The notes beneath the pieces are model-generated. The model was not told the DNA's origin. It worked only from the letters and a program-made list of their open reading frames with translations, and did not search any database. From assembly GCF_900100545.1 (NCBI RefSeq), contig NZ_FNDP01000013.1, positions 1 through 64,000 on the forward strand: DNA of 64,000 bases. The letters run 5' to 3'. Positions 16,622 to 26,237 of this stretch are shown here, one piece after another (within the stretch, counting starts at the first letter, position 1; every line of letters starts with the position of its first letter). This DNA comes from Pseudobutyrivibrio sp. 49 (lineage in GTDB: Bacteria > Bacillota > Clostridia > Lachnospirales > Lachnospiraceae). The position numbers and the translations under genes are program-made.

Positions 16622-17917
16622 TTATGAAACCTTCAACTTAAATTTTTGTAAATCTCTTTCAGAATCAACCTCTTCCATAACAGCGCCGAGCTTGTTGAAC
16701 TTACCAACAATATCCTCGTATCCACGCTGGATGTACTTGATATCATCGATAACTGTAATACCATCTGCAGCAAGACCTGCAATGATAAGCGCTGCACCTG
16801 CACGAAGGTCTGGTGCGCAAACCTGAGCGCCTGTATATCTCTCAACACCAGTAACGATAGCTACTGTGCTCTCAACCTTGATATTTGCTCCCATTCGGGC
16901 AAGCTCATCTACATACTTGAAACGATTCTCGAAAATCGACTCTGTAACTGTACTAGTACCATCAGCAATACCAAGTACTGCTGTAATCTCAGGCTGCATA
17001 TCTGTAGGGAAGCCTGGGTAAGGAAGTGTAGTAACGTGAGTCTTTGTAAGCTTACGTCCCTTTGCGATAACGCGAACTGCATCATCATATTCCTCGATAA
17101 CGCAACCAGCTTCGATAAGCTTTGCAGAAGTAGCCTCTAAATGCTTAGGAATAACATTCTTTACAAGAACATCACCATGTGTAGCTGCTGCTGCACACAT
17201 ATATGTACCAGCCTCAATCTGATCTGGAATAACCGCATAGGTAGTACCGTGAAGTGCTGGAACACCAACGATACGAATAACATCTGTACCTGCGCCGCGG
17301 ATATTTGCTCCCATACTGTTAAGGAATGAAGCAACATCTACAACGTGTGGCTCCTTAGCTGCATTCTCGATAGTAGTCTTTCCCTCAGCAAGAACAGCTG
17401 CAAGCATGATATTGATAGTAGCACCTACAGAAACCTTATCAAGGTAAATGTGGCTACCAGCAAGCTTATCAGCACGTGCTGACCAAAGACCATAAGAAAC
17501 GTCTACGTTTGCTCCAAGAGCCTTAAGACCCTTAACGTGCAAATCGATAGGACGCGCGCCGATAAGGCAACCACCTGGAAGCGCAACCTCGGCGTTCTTA
17601 TACTTTCCTAAAAGTGCTCCCATCAAATAATATGAAGCACGAATCTTCTTAATGTATTCATAATCCACTGACAGTCTTGATATGCTAGAACCGTTAATCT
17701 TAACTGTGTGCTCATCAACACGAGTAATTGAAGCTCCGATGTCCTCAAGAGCTCCAATAAGTACATTTATATCTTTGACATTTGGCAGATTTTCAATTGT
17801 AACAGTTTCGTCTGTCATTATGGCACCTGCAAGAATTCCCAGTGCCGCATTCTTAGCGCCACTGATTTCCACTTCACCACAAAGTGGAGTGCCGCCTTTT
17901 ATCACATACTGTTCCAT
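16622..17917 (-). CDS. murA: UDP-N-acetylglucosamine 1-carboxyvinyltransferase
   Basis: 431 residues from the ATG at 17915-17917, which has TAGGAG five bases before it; the frame stays open a little further upstream but without a start signal. MurA adds enolpyruvate from phosphoenolpyruvate to UDP-GlcNAc, the first committed step of peptidoglycan synthesis in the cytoplasm. Visible: GAKNAALGILA with the active Lys, LPGGCLIGARPIDLH with the Cys that fosfomycin modifies, and FPTDMQPE. All active-site residues are intact, so it should be fosfomycin-sensitive at the target level. It is followed by a small zinc-ribbon gene and preceded by the terminator of the ABC exporter operon. Confidence 0.97.
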   Translation of the reverse strand: MEQYVIKGGTPLCGEVEISGAKNAALGILAGAIMTDETVTIENLPNVKDINVLIGALEDIGASITRVDEHTVKINGSSISRLSVDYEYIKKIRASYYLMGALLGKYKNAEVALPGGCLIGARPIDLHVKGLKALGANVDVSYGLWSARADKLAGSHIYLDKVSVGATINIMLAAVLAEGKTTIENAAKEPHVVDVASFLNSMGANIRGAGTDVIRIVGVPALHGTTYAVIPDQIEAGTYMCAAAATHGDVLVKNVIPKHLEATSAKLIEAGCVIEEYDDAVRVIAKGRKLTKTHVTTLPYPGFPTDMQPEITAVLGIADGTSTVTESIFENRFKYVDELARMGANIKVESTVAIVTGVERYTGAQVCAPDLRAGAALIIAGLAADGITVIDDIKYIQRGYEDIVGKFNKLGAVMEEVDSERDLQKFKLKVS

Positions 17918-17960
17918 ATTGTCTCCTACAATTCTCTCAAAATCTCTATAAGCCAAAAAA

Positions 17961-17980
17961 GGGCATAGTTCTCCCTATGC
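17961..17980 (-). terminator. Terminator of the ABC exporter operon
   Basis: GCATAG-GGAGAA-CTATGC on the minus strand followed by CCTTTTTTGG. The stem overlaps the TAG stop codon of the exporter gene (17975-17977). Confidence 0.8.
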
Positions 17981-19711
17981 GATTTGACTCCGATATAATT
18001 TAGCATAATATCCGTCTTTCTGCAACAACTCTGTGTGATTACCTTGCTCAACAATTTGACCATCTTTGACGAACAAAATAATATCAGCCCCTCTGATAGT
18101 TGAAAGTCTGTGGGCTACAACAAAGGTAGTTCTGCCCTGCATCATCTTATTAAATGCTGATTGTATCTTTTGTTCTGTTCTGGTATCGATTGAAGATGTT
18201 GCTTCATCCAGAATTAACATCGGCGGAATATTAAGCATTACTCTAGTGATACAAAGGAGCTGCATCTGTCCCTGTGAAAGAGATCCGTTCTCTGGTGATA
18301 AAATTGTATCGTAGCCATAAGGCATTCTTTTAATAAAGCTATGTGCATGAGTTGCTTTAGCCGCTTCGATAATCTCTTCATCTGTGGCATCTGGGCTGGC
18401 CATTTTCAGGTTTTCCTTGATGGTAGCATTTTTCAACCATGTCTCCTGAAGCACCATTCCAAAGTTTCTTCGAAGATTATCTATATCTATATCCTTGATA
18501 TTTACGCCATCGATAAGAATCTCACCAACATCAATATCATAAAATCTCATTAAAAGATTAATAATTGTACTTTTTCCTGCACCAGTAGGGCCAACAATCG
18601 CAACACGCTTGCCTTGTTCCACCTTAAGATTAAGATGTTCAATAAGCTTTTTGCTCTTATCATATGAGAAGCATACATTCTTGAATTCAATCTCGCCCTT
18701 GGCACTATCGATGTTGAACTGGCCTTCATTCGTCTCTACCTCAGCGTCAATCATTTCAAAAATACGCTCAGCACAAGCCAGGGCATTCTGAAATTCTGTG
18801 ATAACACCTGAGATTTCGTTGAAAGGCTTTCCATAGCTGCTTGCATAATATAGGAAAGAGGTAAGTCCACCGACTGTTATTCCTCCGCCGATTGCCATCA
18901 ACGCGCCAAACACTCCAACCGCAGCATAAATCAGGTTGTTTATAAGTCTTGTGCTTGGATTGACTGTAGATGAATAGAAGGTAGCTCGCATTGACGCATC
19001 CGCAAGATTGTTATTCAAATCCTCAAATTTCTCAAGAGCCTTATCTTCATAGTTCATATGACGAACTATATTCTTGTTTACGATAACTTCTTCTATATAA
19101 GAAGTCTCTTCTCCTCTAAGGCTAGCTTGCTCGCCAAAATACTTGTATGTCTTCTCTGAAATGAATCTTGCTAAAAGCAAGGAAAATGGAGTAGCAATAA
19201 TAACTACAATGGCTATCTTCCATGAAATAATTACCATGAAATAAATAGTTCCCAAGATTGTAAGCACACCAGTAAATAACTGGGTAAATCCCATCAACAA
19301 TCCATCTGAGAAAGTATCTGCATCAGCAACAATTCGGCTGACAAAATCACCGTGAGGATGACTGTCTATTGCTGCAAGCTTCATGTGCTGTAGCTTTGCA
19401 AAAGCCCTGTCTCTGAGATTCTTTGTGATATTGTAGGTGATTTTATTATTCACCCTGTTCATAATCCATTGAATAGCACCAGTAGCTACAACATTAAAAG
19501 AAATTGCCTTTAATATTATAAATAACCCTTCGTAATCTATCTCTGCTGGTCCTATGATACAGTCTACAGCCTTTCCTGTTAGAATTGGAATTCTCAAAGA
19601 TAAGATAACTGTTGCTAACGCACATAAAATTGAGACTAAAATCTCTAGATCATATGCTTTCAATTCTATTAAAACTCTATTTAATATTTTTGATTGAGAC
19701 TTATTTTCCAC
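17975..19711 (-). CDS. ABC exporter half-transporter, catalytic-site subunit
   Basis: 578 residues: a six-helix exporter membrane domain (1-320) and a C-terminal ATPase. Walker A GPTGAGKST, Walker B LILDEATS with the catalytic Glu, and H-loop VAHRLSTI are canonical, but the signature is LSQGQMQ in place of LSGGQ. The partner gene upstream shows the reverse pattern, so the two form a heterodimer of the BmrCD/LmrCD/TM287-288 kind, in which one of the two ATP sites is degenerate. The GTG start overlaps the TAG of the partner by one base (TAGTG), which couples their translation. Drug or lipid export is the usual role; the substrate is unknown. Confidence 0.9.
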   Translation of the reverse strand: MENKSQSKILNRVLIELKAYDLEILVSILCALATVILSLRIPILTGKAVDCIIGPAEIDYEGLFIILKAISFNVVATGAIQWIMNRVNNKITYNITKNLRDRAFAKLQHMKLAAIDSHPHGDFVSRIVADADTFSDGLLMGFTQLFTGVLTILGTIYFMVIISWKIAIVVIIATPFSLLLARFISEKTYKYFGEQASLRGEETSYIEEVIVNKNIVRHMNYEDKALEKFEDLNNNLADASMRATFYSSTVNPSTRLINNLIYAAVGVFGALMAIGGGITVGGLTSFLYYASSYGKPFNEISGVITEFQNALACAERIFEMIDAEVETNEGQFNIDSAKGEIEFKNVCFSYDKSKKLIEHLNLKVEQGKRVAIVGPTGAGKSTIINLLMRFYDIDVGEILIDGVNIKDIDIDNLRRNFGMVLQETWLKNATIKENLKMASPDATDEEIIEAAKATHAHSFIKRMPYGYDTILSPENGSLSQGQMQLLCITRVMLNIPPMLILDEATSSIDTRTEQKIQSAFNKMMQGRTTFVVAHRLSTIRGADIILFVKDGQIVEQGNHTELLQKDGYYAKLYRSQIA

Positions 19712-21456
19712 TACTTTGCCTCCTCTCTAGGAAACTGGCAATAATAGATTTCCTGATAAGTTTCGCAGGTTTCAAGGAGTTCTTCATGGGTTCCAAGCCC
19801 TACACATTTTCCATCATCAAGGACTAAAATCTGATCTGTGTCCCTTACAGCAGAGGCTCTCTGAGAAATAATTATGATAGTTGGTTTCCAAGTCAACTTT
19901 CTCAAAGCCGCTCGTAGCTTTGATTCTGTAGCCAAATCAAGAGCGGAAGATGAATCATCGAAAACCAAAATTTTAGGATTCCCAACAAGAGCTCTGGCTA
20001 TTGTAAGACGCTGACGCTGACCACCTGAAAAATTATTACCACGTCCTGTAACCTCAGCATCAATTCCACCTTCTTTAGCCTCAACGAAGTCTAACGCCTG
20101 TGCAATATTTAATGCTGTTTTAATTTCTTCATCGGAGGCGCTATTTTTCTTCATTGTAAGGTTGCTTCTGATTGTGCCATGAAATAGTGATGCGTGCTGT
20201 GGAACCACTCCAAAGTACTCTGCAAGCTTAGAATCTTCTAATCTTTTAACATTCTGACCATCTATCTCAATTTCGCCCTTTGTAGCGTCATAAGTATGGT
20301 TCAAAAGCTTTACCAAGGTGCTCTTTCCGGAACCAGTTCCTCCTATAATTCCAAGGCTTGAACCACCCGGAATCACAAGATTGATATTCTCTAAATCATA
20401 TTCACTTCCGCCATTGTAGCTAAAGCTTACATCGTCAACGATAATGGTTCCTGGCTCCTTAGCATTATCTATCAAATTCTTCTCTGCATTGAACTTACTC
20501 TGATATCGCTCATCAGATTTCATTTCCATAAGCTCCTGCACTCGTACAGCAGATGGAAACGCCTTCATTAACAGCACAATAAGATTAGCCAGCTTTATAA
20601 GCTCAATAAGGATCTGCCCCATATAGTTCACAAGCGCTACAACATCGCCCTGGAGGATAAAGCCCTTATCTACCTGCTTCATAGCCACATAAATCAAGGC
20701 TACAATGCCTATATTTACTACCACATAGGTCACAGGATTCAAAAGCGCTGATATTCTTCCAGTACCAATCTGCATACCAGTAAGTTCTGCTGTTCTGCTC
20801 TGGAACTCATCGTTTTCACTATCTACCTGACAGAAGGCTCTAAGTACTCTGGCTCCTTCCAGATTCTCAGAGGTTAAATGCAACACCTTTTCCAGCTTAG
20901 CAGCGATTGCTTTGTATCTAGGCAATGTATATTTCATAATGAAATACACGATTGCAGATAGCACCGCTACTACCACTAAAAAAATTAATGCTGATTTAAC
21001 ATTAACAATAAACGCCATAATAGTGGCGCCGGCAACAATAAACGGGGAGCGCAAAAACAGTCTTAAAACCATGTTAATTCCACTTTGAACCTGGTTTATA
21101 TCGTTTGTTATTCTAGTGGTAAGGACCTCGTCTCCCACCTTTTCTTTTGTACCCTGAGACAATGATAAAATCTTAGCAAACACATCTCTTCTGATTTCAG
21201 CTGCCGAATAAACAGCCACATATGCGCTAAAATACTGAGCAGTGATAGAGAACATCAAACCCACTACAGCGAGGAAAATCAAAACCCCACTCATTCTAAT
21301 GATGTAGTGGGTATCTGAGCCTGCGATTCCCTTGTTAATGATCTGCGCCATAACAAGTGGAACCAAAAGCTCAAATATCGCCTCTAGCATTTTGAATAGT
21401 GGGGCTAAAATTGCTTTATTTTTATATTTTTTTACGTAACTGATAACAAAGCTCAT
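19711..21456 (-). CDS. ABC exporter half-transporter, degenerate-site subunit
   Basis: 581 residues: membrane domain (1-310) then ATPase. Walker A GGTGSGKST and signature FSGGQRQR are canonical. The residue after Walker B is Asp rather than Glu (LVFDDSSSALD), and the H-loop His is replaced by Gln (ISQRASAV). This is the pattern of the non-hydrolysing side of heterodimeric exporters. It supplies the good signature to the partner's intact Walker motifs. It starts three bases after the stop of the PrsA-like gene, so exporter and chaperone are probably on one transcript. Confidence 0.9.
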   Translation of the reverse strand: MSFVISYVKKYKNKAILAPLFKMLEAIFELLVPLVMAQIINKGIAGSDTHYIIRMSGVLIFLAVVGLMFSITAQYFSAYVAVYSAAEIRRDVFAKILSLSQGTKEKVGDEVLTTRITNDINQVQSGINMVLRLFLRSPFIVAGATIMAFIVNVKSALIFLVVVAVLSAIVYFIMKYTLPRYKAIAAKLEKVLHLTSENLEGARVLRAFCQVDSENDEFQSRTAELTGMQIGTGRISALLNPVTYVVVNIGIVALIYVAMKQVDKGFILQGDVVALVNYMGQILIELIKLANLIVLLMKAFPSAVRVQELMEMKSDERYQSKFNAEKNLIDNAKEPGTIIVDDVSFSYNGGSEYDLENINLVIPGGSSLGIIGGTGSGKSTLVKLLNHTYDATKGEIEIDGQNVKRLEDSKLAEYFGVVPQHASLFHGTIRSNLTMKKNSASDEEIKTALNIAQALDFVEAKEGGIDAEVTGRGNNFSGGQRQRLTIARALVGNPKILVFDDSSSALDLATESKLRAALRKLTWKPTIIIISQRASAVRDTDQILVLDDGKCVGLGTHEELLETCETYQEIYYCQFPREEAK

Positions 21457-21459
21457 AAT

Positions 21460-22608
21460 TTAATTTGATTCTGAATCCTCTGTTTCTTCAGTATTTTCCT
21501 CTGTATTTTCCTCAGATGTCTCTTCAGTTGTGTCCTCTGTAGTCTCTTCTACTGTATCTTCTGCTGTATCTTCTGTAGTCTCCTTAGTAGACTCTTCCTC
21601 CTTCTCAGGAGCCTTGAATAAAGTTGTGAACTGAACCTTATCCCAAACCTTATCATCTACAGTCCACTCGATAGCTTCCTTCCATGAATCCATAAGTGTG
21701 TTAAATGCTTCTGTCTGTAAAGAGCTTCTCTTGTTGTCTGAAGCTTCTGTATCATGATCCTTCTCAAGCTTGATTACATAATATCCAGCGTCCTGAACCT
21801 CGATTACAGCTGAAACCTCGCCTTCCTTAAGCGATTCAGCAGCCTTGATAATTTCCCTATCCATTGTGCTGTCTTCTTCCTCACCCTTAAGGTATGAGTA
21901 AGAGTCCTTAGTAGCCTCAAGAGCTTCTACCTCTGCATCAAAGTCCTCAGCCTCTGCAAGTGCCTTGGCATTTGCCTTCTTCTCCAACTTCTCATCATCT
22001 GAAAGAGGCTCTACATTGCCATCCTCGTCTGTCTTACCTGTTGTATCAAATAAAACATAAGAGAAGGTACGCATCCAGCAATCATCCTCTGTAATATCCT
22101 TGTCTGCTTCCTTCTTAGCTGCATCTGCTACAAGAGTATAGTATGTTCTGTACTCAAGGTACTCCTTAACTGTATCTTCTGTAGCGCCCATCTGCTCTAA
22201 AGAATCCTTCTCATTATCTGAAATGAACTTCTTTGCTGCATCTTCGATAGCCTTCTTCTGGTCATCTGTAAGGGTGATGCTGTAGTCCTCTGCGTGAGCC
22301 TTAGCTAAATACTGCTCCTCAAGGTCACTAAGAACCCCATCCTTTGTCTCATCCTGAAGTGTCGAGCCAGAGCCTGACATATCCTGCTTCCACATACCTT
22401 CTCCGTAGTATGAAAGAAGATACTGATCATACATTGACTGCTGATATCTTGCAGCGAAATTACCAAGTCCAAGTGAAATGGTATCTGTCTTATCTCCATT
22501 TTTTATAGTTACAAGTGTCTCGTTTGGATCAAGTTTTCCACAGCCTGTAAATAAAACTGCAGCTGAAAGTGCTGCAATGCAAGCTGACTTTACGTATGCT
22601 TTTTTCAT
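21460..22608 (-). CDS. prsA: PrsA-like foldase lipoprotein with acidic Thr/Glu tail
   Basis: 382 residues. Signal peptide with lipobox LFTGCGK near residue 20-25 gives a lipid-anchored exported protein. The body shows the SurA/PrsA layout: a helical N-terminal chaperone part and a parvulin-like region near residues 160-290 (YVLFDTTGK, then LKEGEVSAVIEVQDAGYYVIKLEK). PrsA-type proteins help secreted proteins fold outside the membrane. The last 60 residues are a low-complexity Glu/Thr-rich tail that is probably disordered and reaches into the wall. Most parvulin active-site residues are hard to place, so isomerase activity is uncertain. It lies downstream of mfd and three bases before an ABC exporter. 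Confidence 0.82.
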   Translation of the reverse strand: MKKAYVKSACIAALSAAVLFTGCGKLDPNETLVTIKNGDKTDTISLGLGNFAARYQQSMYDQYLLSYYGEGMWKQDMSGSGSTLQDETKDGVLSDLEEQYLAKAHAEDYSITLTDDQKKAIEDAAKKFISDNEKDSLEQMGATEDTVKEYLEYRTYYTLVADAAKKEADKDITEDDCWMRTFSYVLFDTTGKTDEDGNVEPLSDDEKLEKKANAKALAEAEDFDAEVEALEATKDSYSYLKGEEEDSTMDREIIKAAESLKEGEVSAVIEVQDAGYYVIKLEKDHDTEASDNKRSSLQTEAFNTLMDSWKEAIEWTVDDKVWDKVQFTTLFKAPEKEEESTKETTEDTAEDTVEETTEDTTEETSEENTEENTEETEDSESN

Positions 22609-22677
22609 TATTTCCTTCTTCCTGGGTAAACCCTACCCATTATTTTTTCTAACGTTTCGATTATAGTTAATATTAGT

Positions 22678-25600
22678 CTAATTATCAACTTTTAGAGACC
22701 TTAAATCAGATAAGAAATCCTGTAGATAATCATAGACTTCGTTAGGTTTTATTCTCGTATTAGCCTTAGTGTTGAAAATAAACGCTGGAGCCTTAGGATC
22801 TGCGGCAAATGTAATATGTGGATTGTTCCGCTCCAGTAAAGCTGGAATCTGAGCCACATCTATCTTTGCTTTCTCATACATCACAATCCTGATTATGTCA
22901 CCCTTCTGCTCAATTGCAGTAACATAAGCGTCGTGAGCTTTTACACGTAACATTGCCACCCAAAGAAGATTCTGTACGCACCTCTTTGGTTCACCAAATC
23001 TATCCACAAGCTCATCTAACATATCATCCCTTGCTTCCTCCGAATCGATAGCTGCAATTCGCTTGTAAATATCGATTCTCTGCTCCTCATTGGAAACGTA
23101 GGTATCAGGCAGATAAGCCTCGATATTAATATCCACAGAGGTATTGAAACTATCTTCTTTAACCTCACCTTTTTCACGCTTAACCGCCTCATTCAGCATC
23201 TTACAGTACAGGTCATAACCTACCGCTGTCATATTACCATGCTGCTCCACGCCTAGAAGATTTCCTGCACCTCGAATCTCCAGATCGCGCATGGCAATCT
23301 TGAAGCCAGAACCAAGGTCCGTAAACTCCTTTATAGCCGCCAAACGCTTCTCAGCCACCTCTTTCAGCATCTTATCCCTTTTGTACATAAGGAAGGCGTA
23401 AGCCGTTCTATTGCTTCGACCAACACGTCCTCTAAGCTGATAAAGCTGCGAGAGTCCCATATTATCCGAATCATGGATGATGATTGTATTAACATTAGAA
23501 ATATCCAGACCAATTTCGATGATTGTAGTGGCCACAAGAACATCAATCTCATGATTAATGAACTGCATCATAACATCTTCGACTTTGGCCTCTGTCATTT
23601 GGCCGTGAATATAGCCAACAGTTGATTCTGGCACCAACCTCTCAATTTCAGCAGCCATATCCTGTATACCACGCACTCTATTGAACACGTAATAAACCTG
23701 ACCATCTCGTGCCATTTCGCGCACAATAGCCTCTCTAACCATCTCCTCGTTGTATTCAAATACAAAGGTTTGGATAGGGGTTCTTTCCATTGGCGCCTCA
23801 TCCAAAACGCTCATATCTCGTATTCCAACAAGGGACATATGGAGGGTTCGAGGGATAGGTGTAGCAGAAAGTGACAGCACGTCCACCGTCTTTTTCATCT
23901 GCTTTATGCGTTCCTTATGATTTACGCCGAAACGCTGCTCCTCATCGATGATAAGCAGTCCTAAATCCTTAAATTCCACATCCTTCGAAAGAAGCCTGTG
24001 TGTTCCAATAACTATATCTACCATGCCATTTTTCAGGCCTTCAATAGTCTTTTTCTGCTCCGCAGCAGTTCTAAAACGGCATAAAAGGCCCATGTTTACT
24101 GGATATCCACCCATACGCTGAACAAAATTATTGTAATGCTGCTGGGCAAGGATTGTGGTAGGCACCAGGTAAGCTACCTGCTTGCCCTCCTGAACAGCCT
24201 TGAAAGCTGCTCTCATGGCTACTTCTGTCTTTCCGAAGCCTACGTCACCACAGATTAAGCGATCCATAATCTTTCTGGATTCCATATCTGCCTTCACAGC
24301 CTCTATGGCTGTAAGCTGGCCTTCCGTCTCCTCATATGGGAAGCTTTCCTCAAATTCCTTCTGCCATACTGTATCAGGCCCGTAAACAAAGCCATCGGTA
24401 TTCTGTCTAAGAGCGTATAAATCTACCAACTCTTTAGCCACAATACCTACCGCAGACTGAACCTTCTGCTTTGTCTTAGTCCATTCCTGAGTACCTGTAC
24501 CGAGAGAATTAAGCTTAGGCTTCTTTCCATCCGGCCCTGAATACTTCTGAATCTGGTCTAGTTGATTCGTGAGTACATAAAGATTACTTCCCTTTGCGTA
24601 CTCGATTTTAATGTAGTCTCGGATTACACGGTCCAATTCCATCTGCTCGGTACCCTTATAGACACCGAGGCCATAATTTTCGTGCACCACATAATCGCCA
24701 ACATGTAGATCAGAGAAGGATGAAATACTCTCTCCTTCGTATCTTTTTACTCTCTTTTTCTTCTTTCTGACATGTCCGAAGATATCTCCATCAGACAGCA
24801 TTACAAAGGCCGAATCAGGGTAATCAAATCCTCTTTTAATATTTCCGACACAAATCATTGTCTCACCAGGATTTATCCTGTGATCCAAATCTGTAGTGAA
24901 ATATGAGTTCAAGCCTTCGTCTAAAAGGTCCTCTGCAAGACGCTGTCCCTTAGTAGCAGAACTTGTTACCAGAAGCACCTTATATTTTCTCTTTTTATAC
25001 TGTAAAAGCTCCTTGGTAAGAAGCTCAAAACTTCCGTTATAAGCATTTACACCCTGAACAGCTATGCTGAAATGATCTGCTGATTTAAGCAGCTTATTCT
25101 TGGCATCAAGGACAGACATAAGTGTAATAGGGTATCTTTCAAGCTTTCCAAAGACCTCAGCCACACCGTAAAGCATATCCATCTGGCCTTTAAGCATATA
25201 TCCTGCCTCTACACGACGGGTCATAGCATCTGCAAACTCCGTCTCTGTAACCTCAGCTTTGTTAATTACCTTCTGAACCTCATCAATAAACACATAAGTG
25301 CCCTTCGGCATGAAATCTACAAAGGAACCAAGCTTATCACAGAAGTATGTAAGATGAGTCTCCAGCTCCTGACTGAGTCCCCACTCTCGAGTCTCTTCGA
25401 TTACTCTGTCGGCATAGGTTTTAAGATGAAAAGCTTCCTCCGTTTTCATCTCTTTTCGGTACTTTTCATACCTTTCATCACGCTCTTTTTCAATCTTTGC
25501 CAAACCTGCTTCGACTTCGTCAGCGCCCAGTATTAATTCAACCGCTGGAAAAATTAAAACAGAATTTATATTTTCGATAGACTTCTGATTTGTAGGATCG

Positions 25601-26205
25601 TAAGAACGAATACTATCTACTTCATCACCCCATAATTCAATACGAACTGGTAATTCCGCTGTCAAAGGATAGACATCGATAATACCACCTCGCACTGCAA
25701 ATTCTCCCGGATGCTCACAGGTGCCCACATTCTCATAGCCCATAGCCACAAGCTTCTTACGAAGGCTCTCCAGCTCCACACTATCTGTATCAGAAATAGC
25801 TACCACACCATCCTCAAAATAAGACATAGCAGGTAGTTTATTCATAAGCGCATCAATAGTTGTAATAACCGTACAAGCGTTATTGCTGATTACAGCCTCT
25901 ATGGCCTGCATACGCTCTCTAGTAAGGGCATTGCCTCGGATATCCGACTGATAGAAAAGAAAGTCCTTAGCAGGGAAATACACTACATCACTGTCAAAGA
26001 AACGATACTCCTCATACAATTCTCTGGCCTTCAGCTCATCACTGGTAACAATAAGCTTATAGCTAATATCATGGCCTATACCATAAATAAGGTGCGCCTT
26101 ATCAGCGCACCCAGTAATATCATATATCTTTCCAAACTTAAGTAGAGCCTCCCTAAGAGACTCTACTGCTGTAAGTGATTCAAATGGTTCTAAAAAAGCC
26201 TTCAT
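22678..26205 (-). CDS. mfd: Transcription-repair coupling factor
   Basis: 1175 residues, the usual length. Mfd removes RNA polymerase stalled at DNA damage and recruits UvrA. Domains in order: UvrB-like N-terminal modules (1-330), the RNA polymerase-binding module near 485-560 (DYVVHENYGLGVYKG), the RecG-like helicase with Walker A GDVGFGKTEVAMR, the DEEQ box, SATPIPRT and QLRGRVGRS, and the C-terminal TRCF domain. All helicase motifs are intact. It follows a SulP transporter gene by 32 bases and is probably read through from that operon. Confidence 0.98.
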   Translation of the reverse strand: MKAFLEPFESLTAVESLREALLKFGKIYDITGCADKAHLIYGIGHDISYKLIVTSDELKARELYEEYRFFDSDVVYFPAKDFLFYQSDIRGNALTRERMQAIEAVISNNACTVITTIDALMNKLPAMSYFEDGVVAISDTDSVELESLRKKLVAMGYENVGTCEHPGEFAVRGGIIDVYPLTAELPVRIELWGDEVDSIRSYDPTNQKSIENINSVLIFPAVELILGADEVEAGLAKIEKERDERYEKYRKEMKTEEAFHLKTYADRVIEETREWGLSQELETHLTYFCDKLGSFVDFMPKGTYVFIDEVQKVINKAEVTETEFADAMTRRVEAGYMLKGQMDMLYGVAEVFGKLERYPITLMSVLDAKNKLLKSADHFSIAVQGVNAYNGSFELLTKELLQYKKRKYKVLLVTSSATKGQRLAEDLLDEGLNSYFTTDLDHRINPGETMICVGNIKRGFDYPDSAFVMLSDGDIFGHVRKKKKRVKRYEGESISSFSDLHVGDYVVHENYGLGVYKGTEQMELDRVIRDYIKIEYAKGSNLYVLTNQLDQIQKYSGPDGKKPKLNSLGTGTQEWTKTKQKVQSAVGIVAKELVDLYALRQNTDGFVYGPDTVWQKEFEESFPYEETEGQLTAIEAVKADMESRKIMDRLICGDVGFGKTEVAMRAAFKAVQEGKQVAYLVPTTILAQQHYNNFVQRMGGYPVNMGLLCRFRTAAEQKKTIEGLKNGMVDIVIGTHRLLSKDVEFKDLGLLIIDEEQRFGVNHKERIKQMKKTVDVLSLSATPIPRTLHMSLVGIRDMSVLDEAPMERTPIQTFVFEYNEEMVREAIVREMARDGQVYYVFNRVRGIQDMAAEIERLVPESTVGYIHGQMTEAKVEDVMMQFINHEIDVLVATTIIEIGLDISNVNTIIIHDSDNMGLSQLYQLRGRVGRSNRTAYAFLMYKRDKMLKEVAEKRLAAIKEFTDLGSGFKIAMRDLEIRGAGNLLGVEQHGNMTAVGYDLYCKMLNEAVKREKGEVKEDSFNTSVDINIEAYLPDTYVSNEEQRIDIYKRIAAIDSEEARDDMLDELVDRFGEPKRCVQNLLWVAMLRVKAHDAYVTAIEQKGDIIRIVMYEKAKIDVAQIPALLERNNPHITFAADPKAPAFIFNTKANTRIKPNEVYDYLQDFLSDLRSLKVDN

Positions 26206-26237
26206 AAAGTTTAACCTATATTTAATAATCTAGCAAA

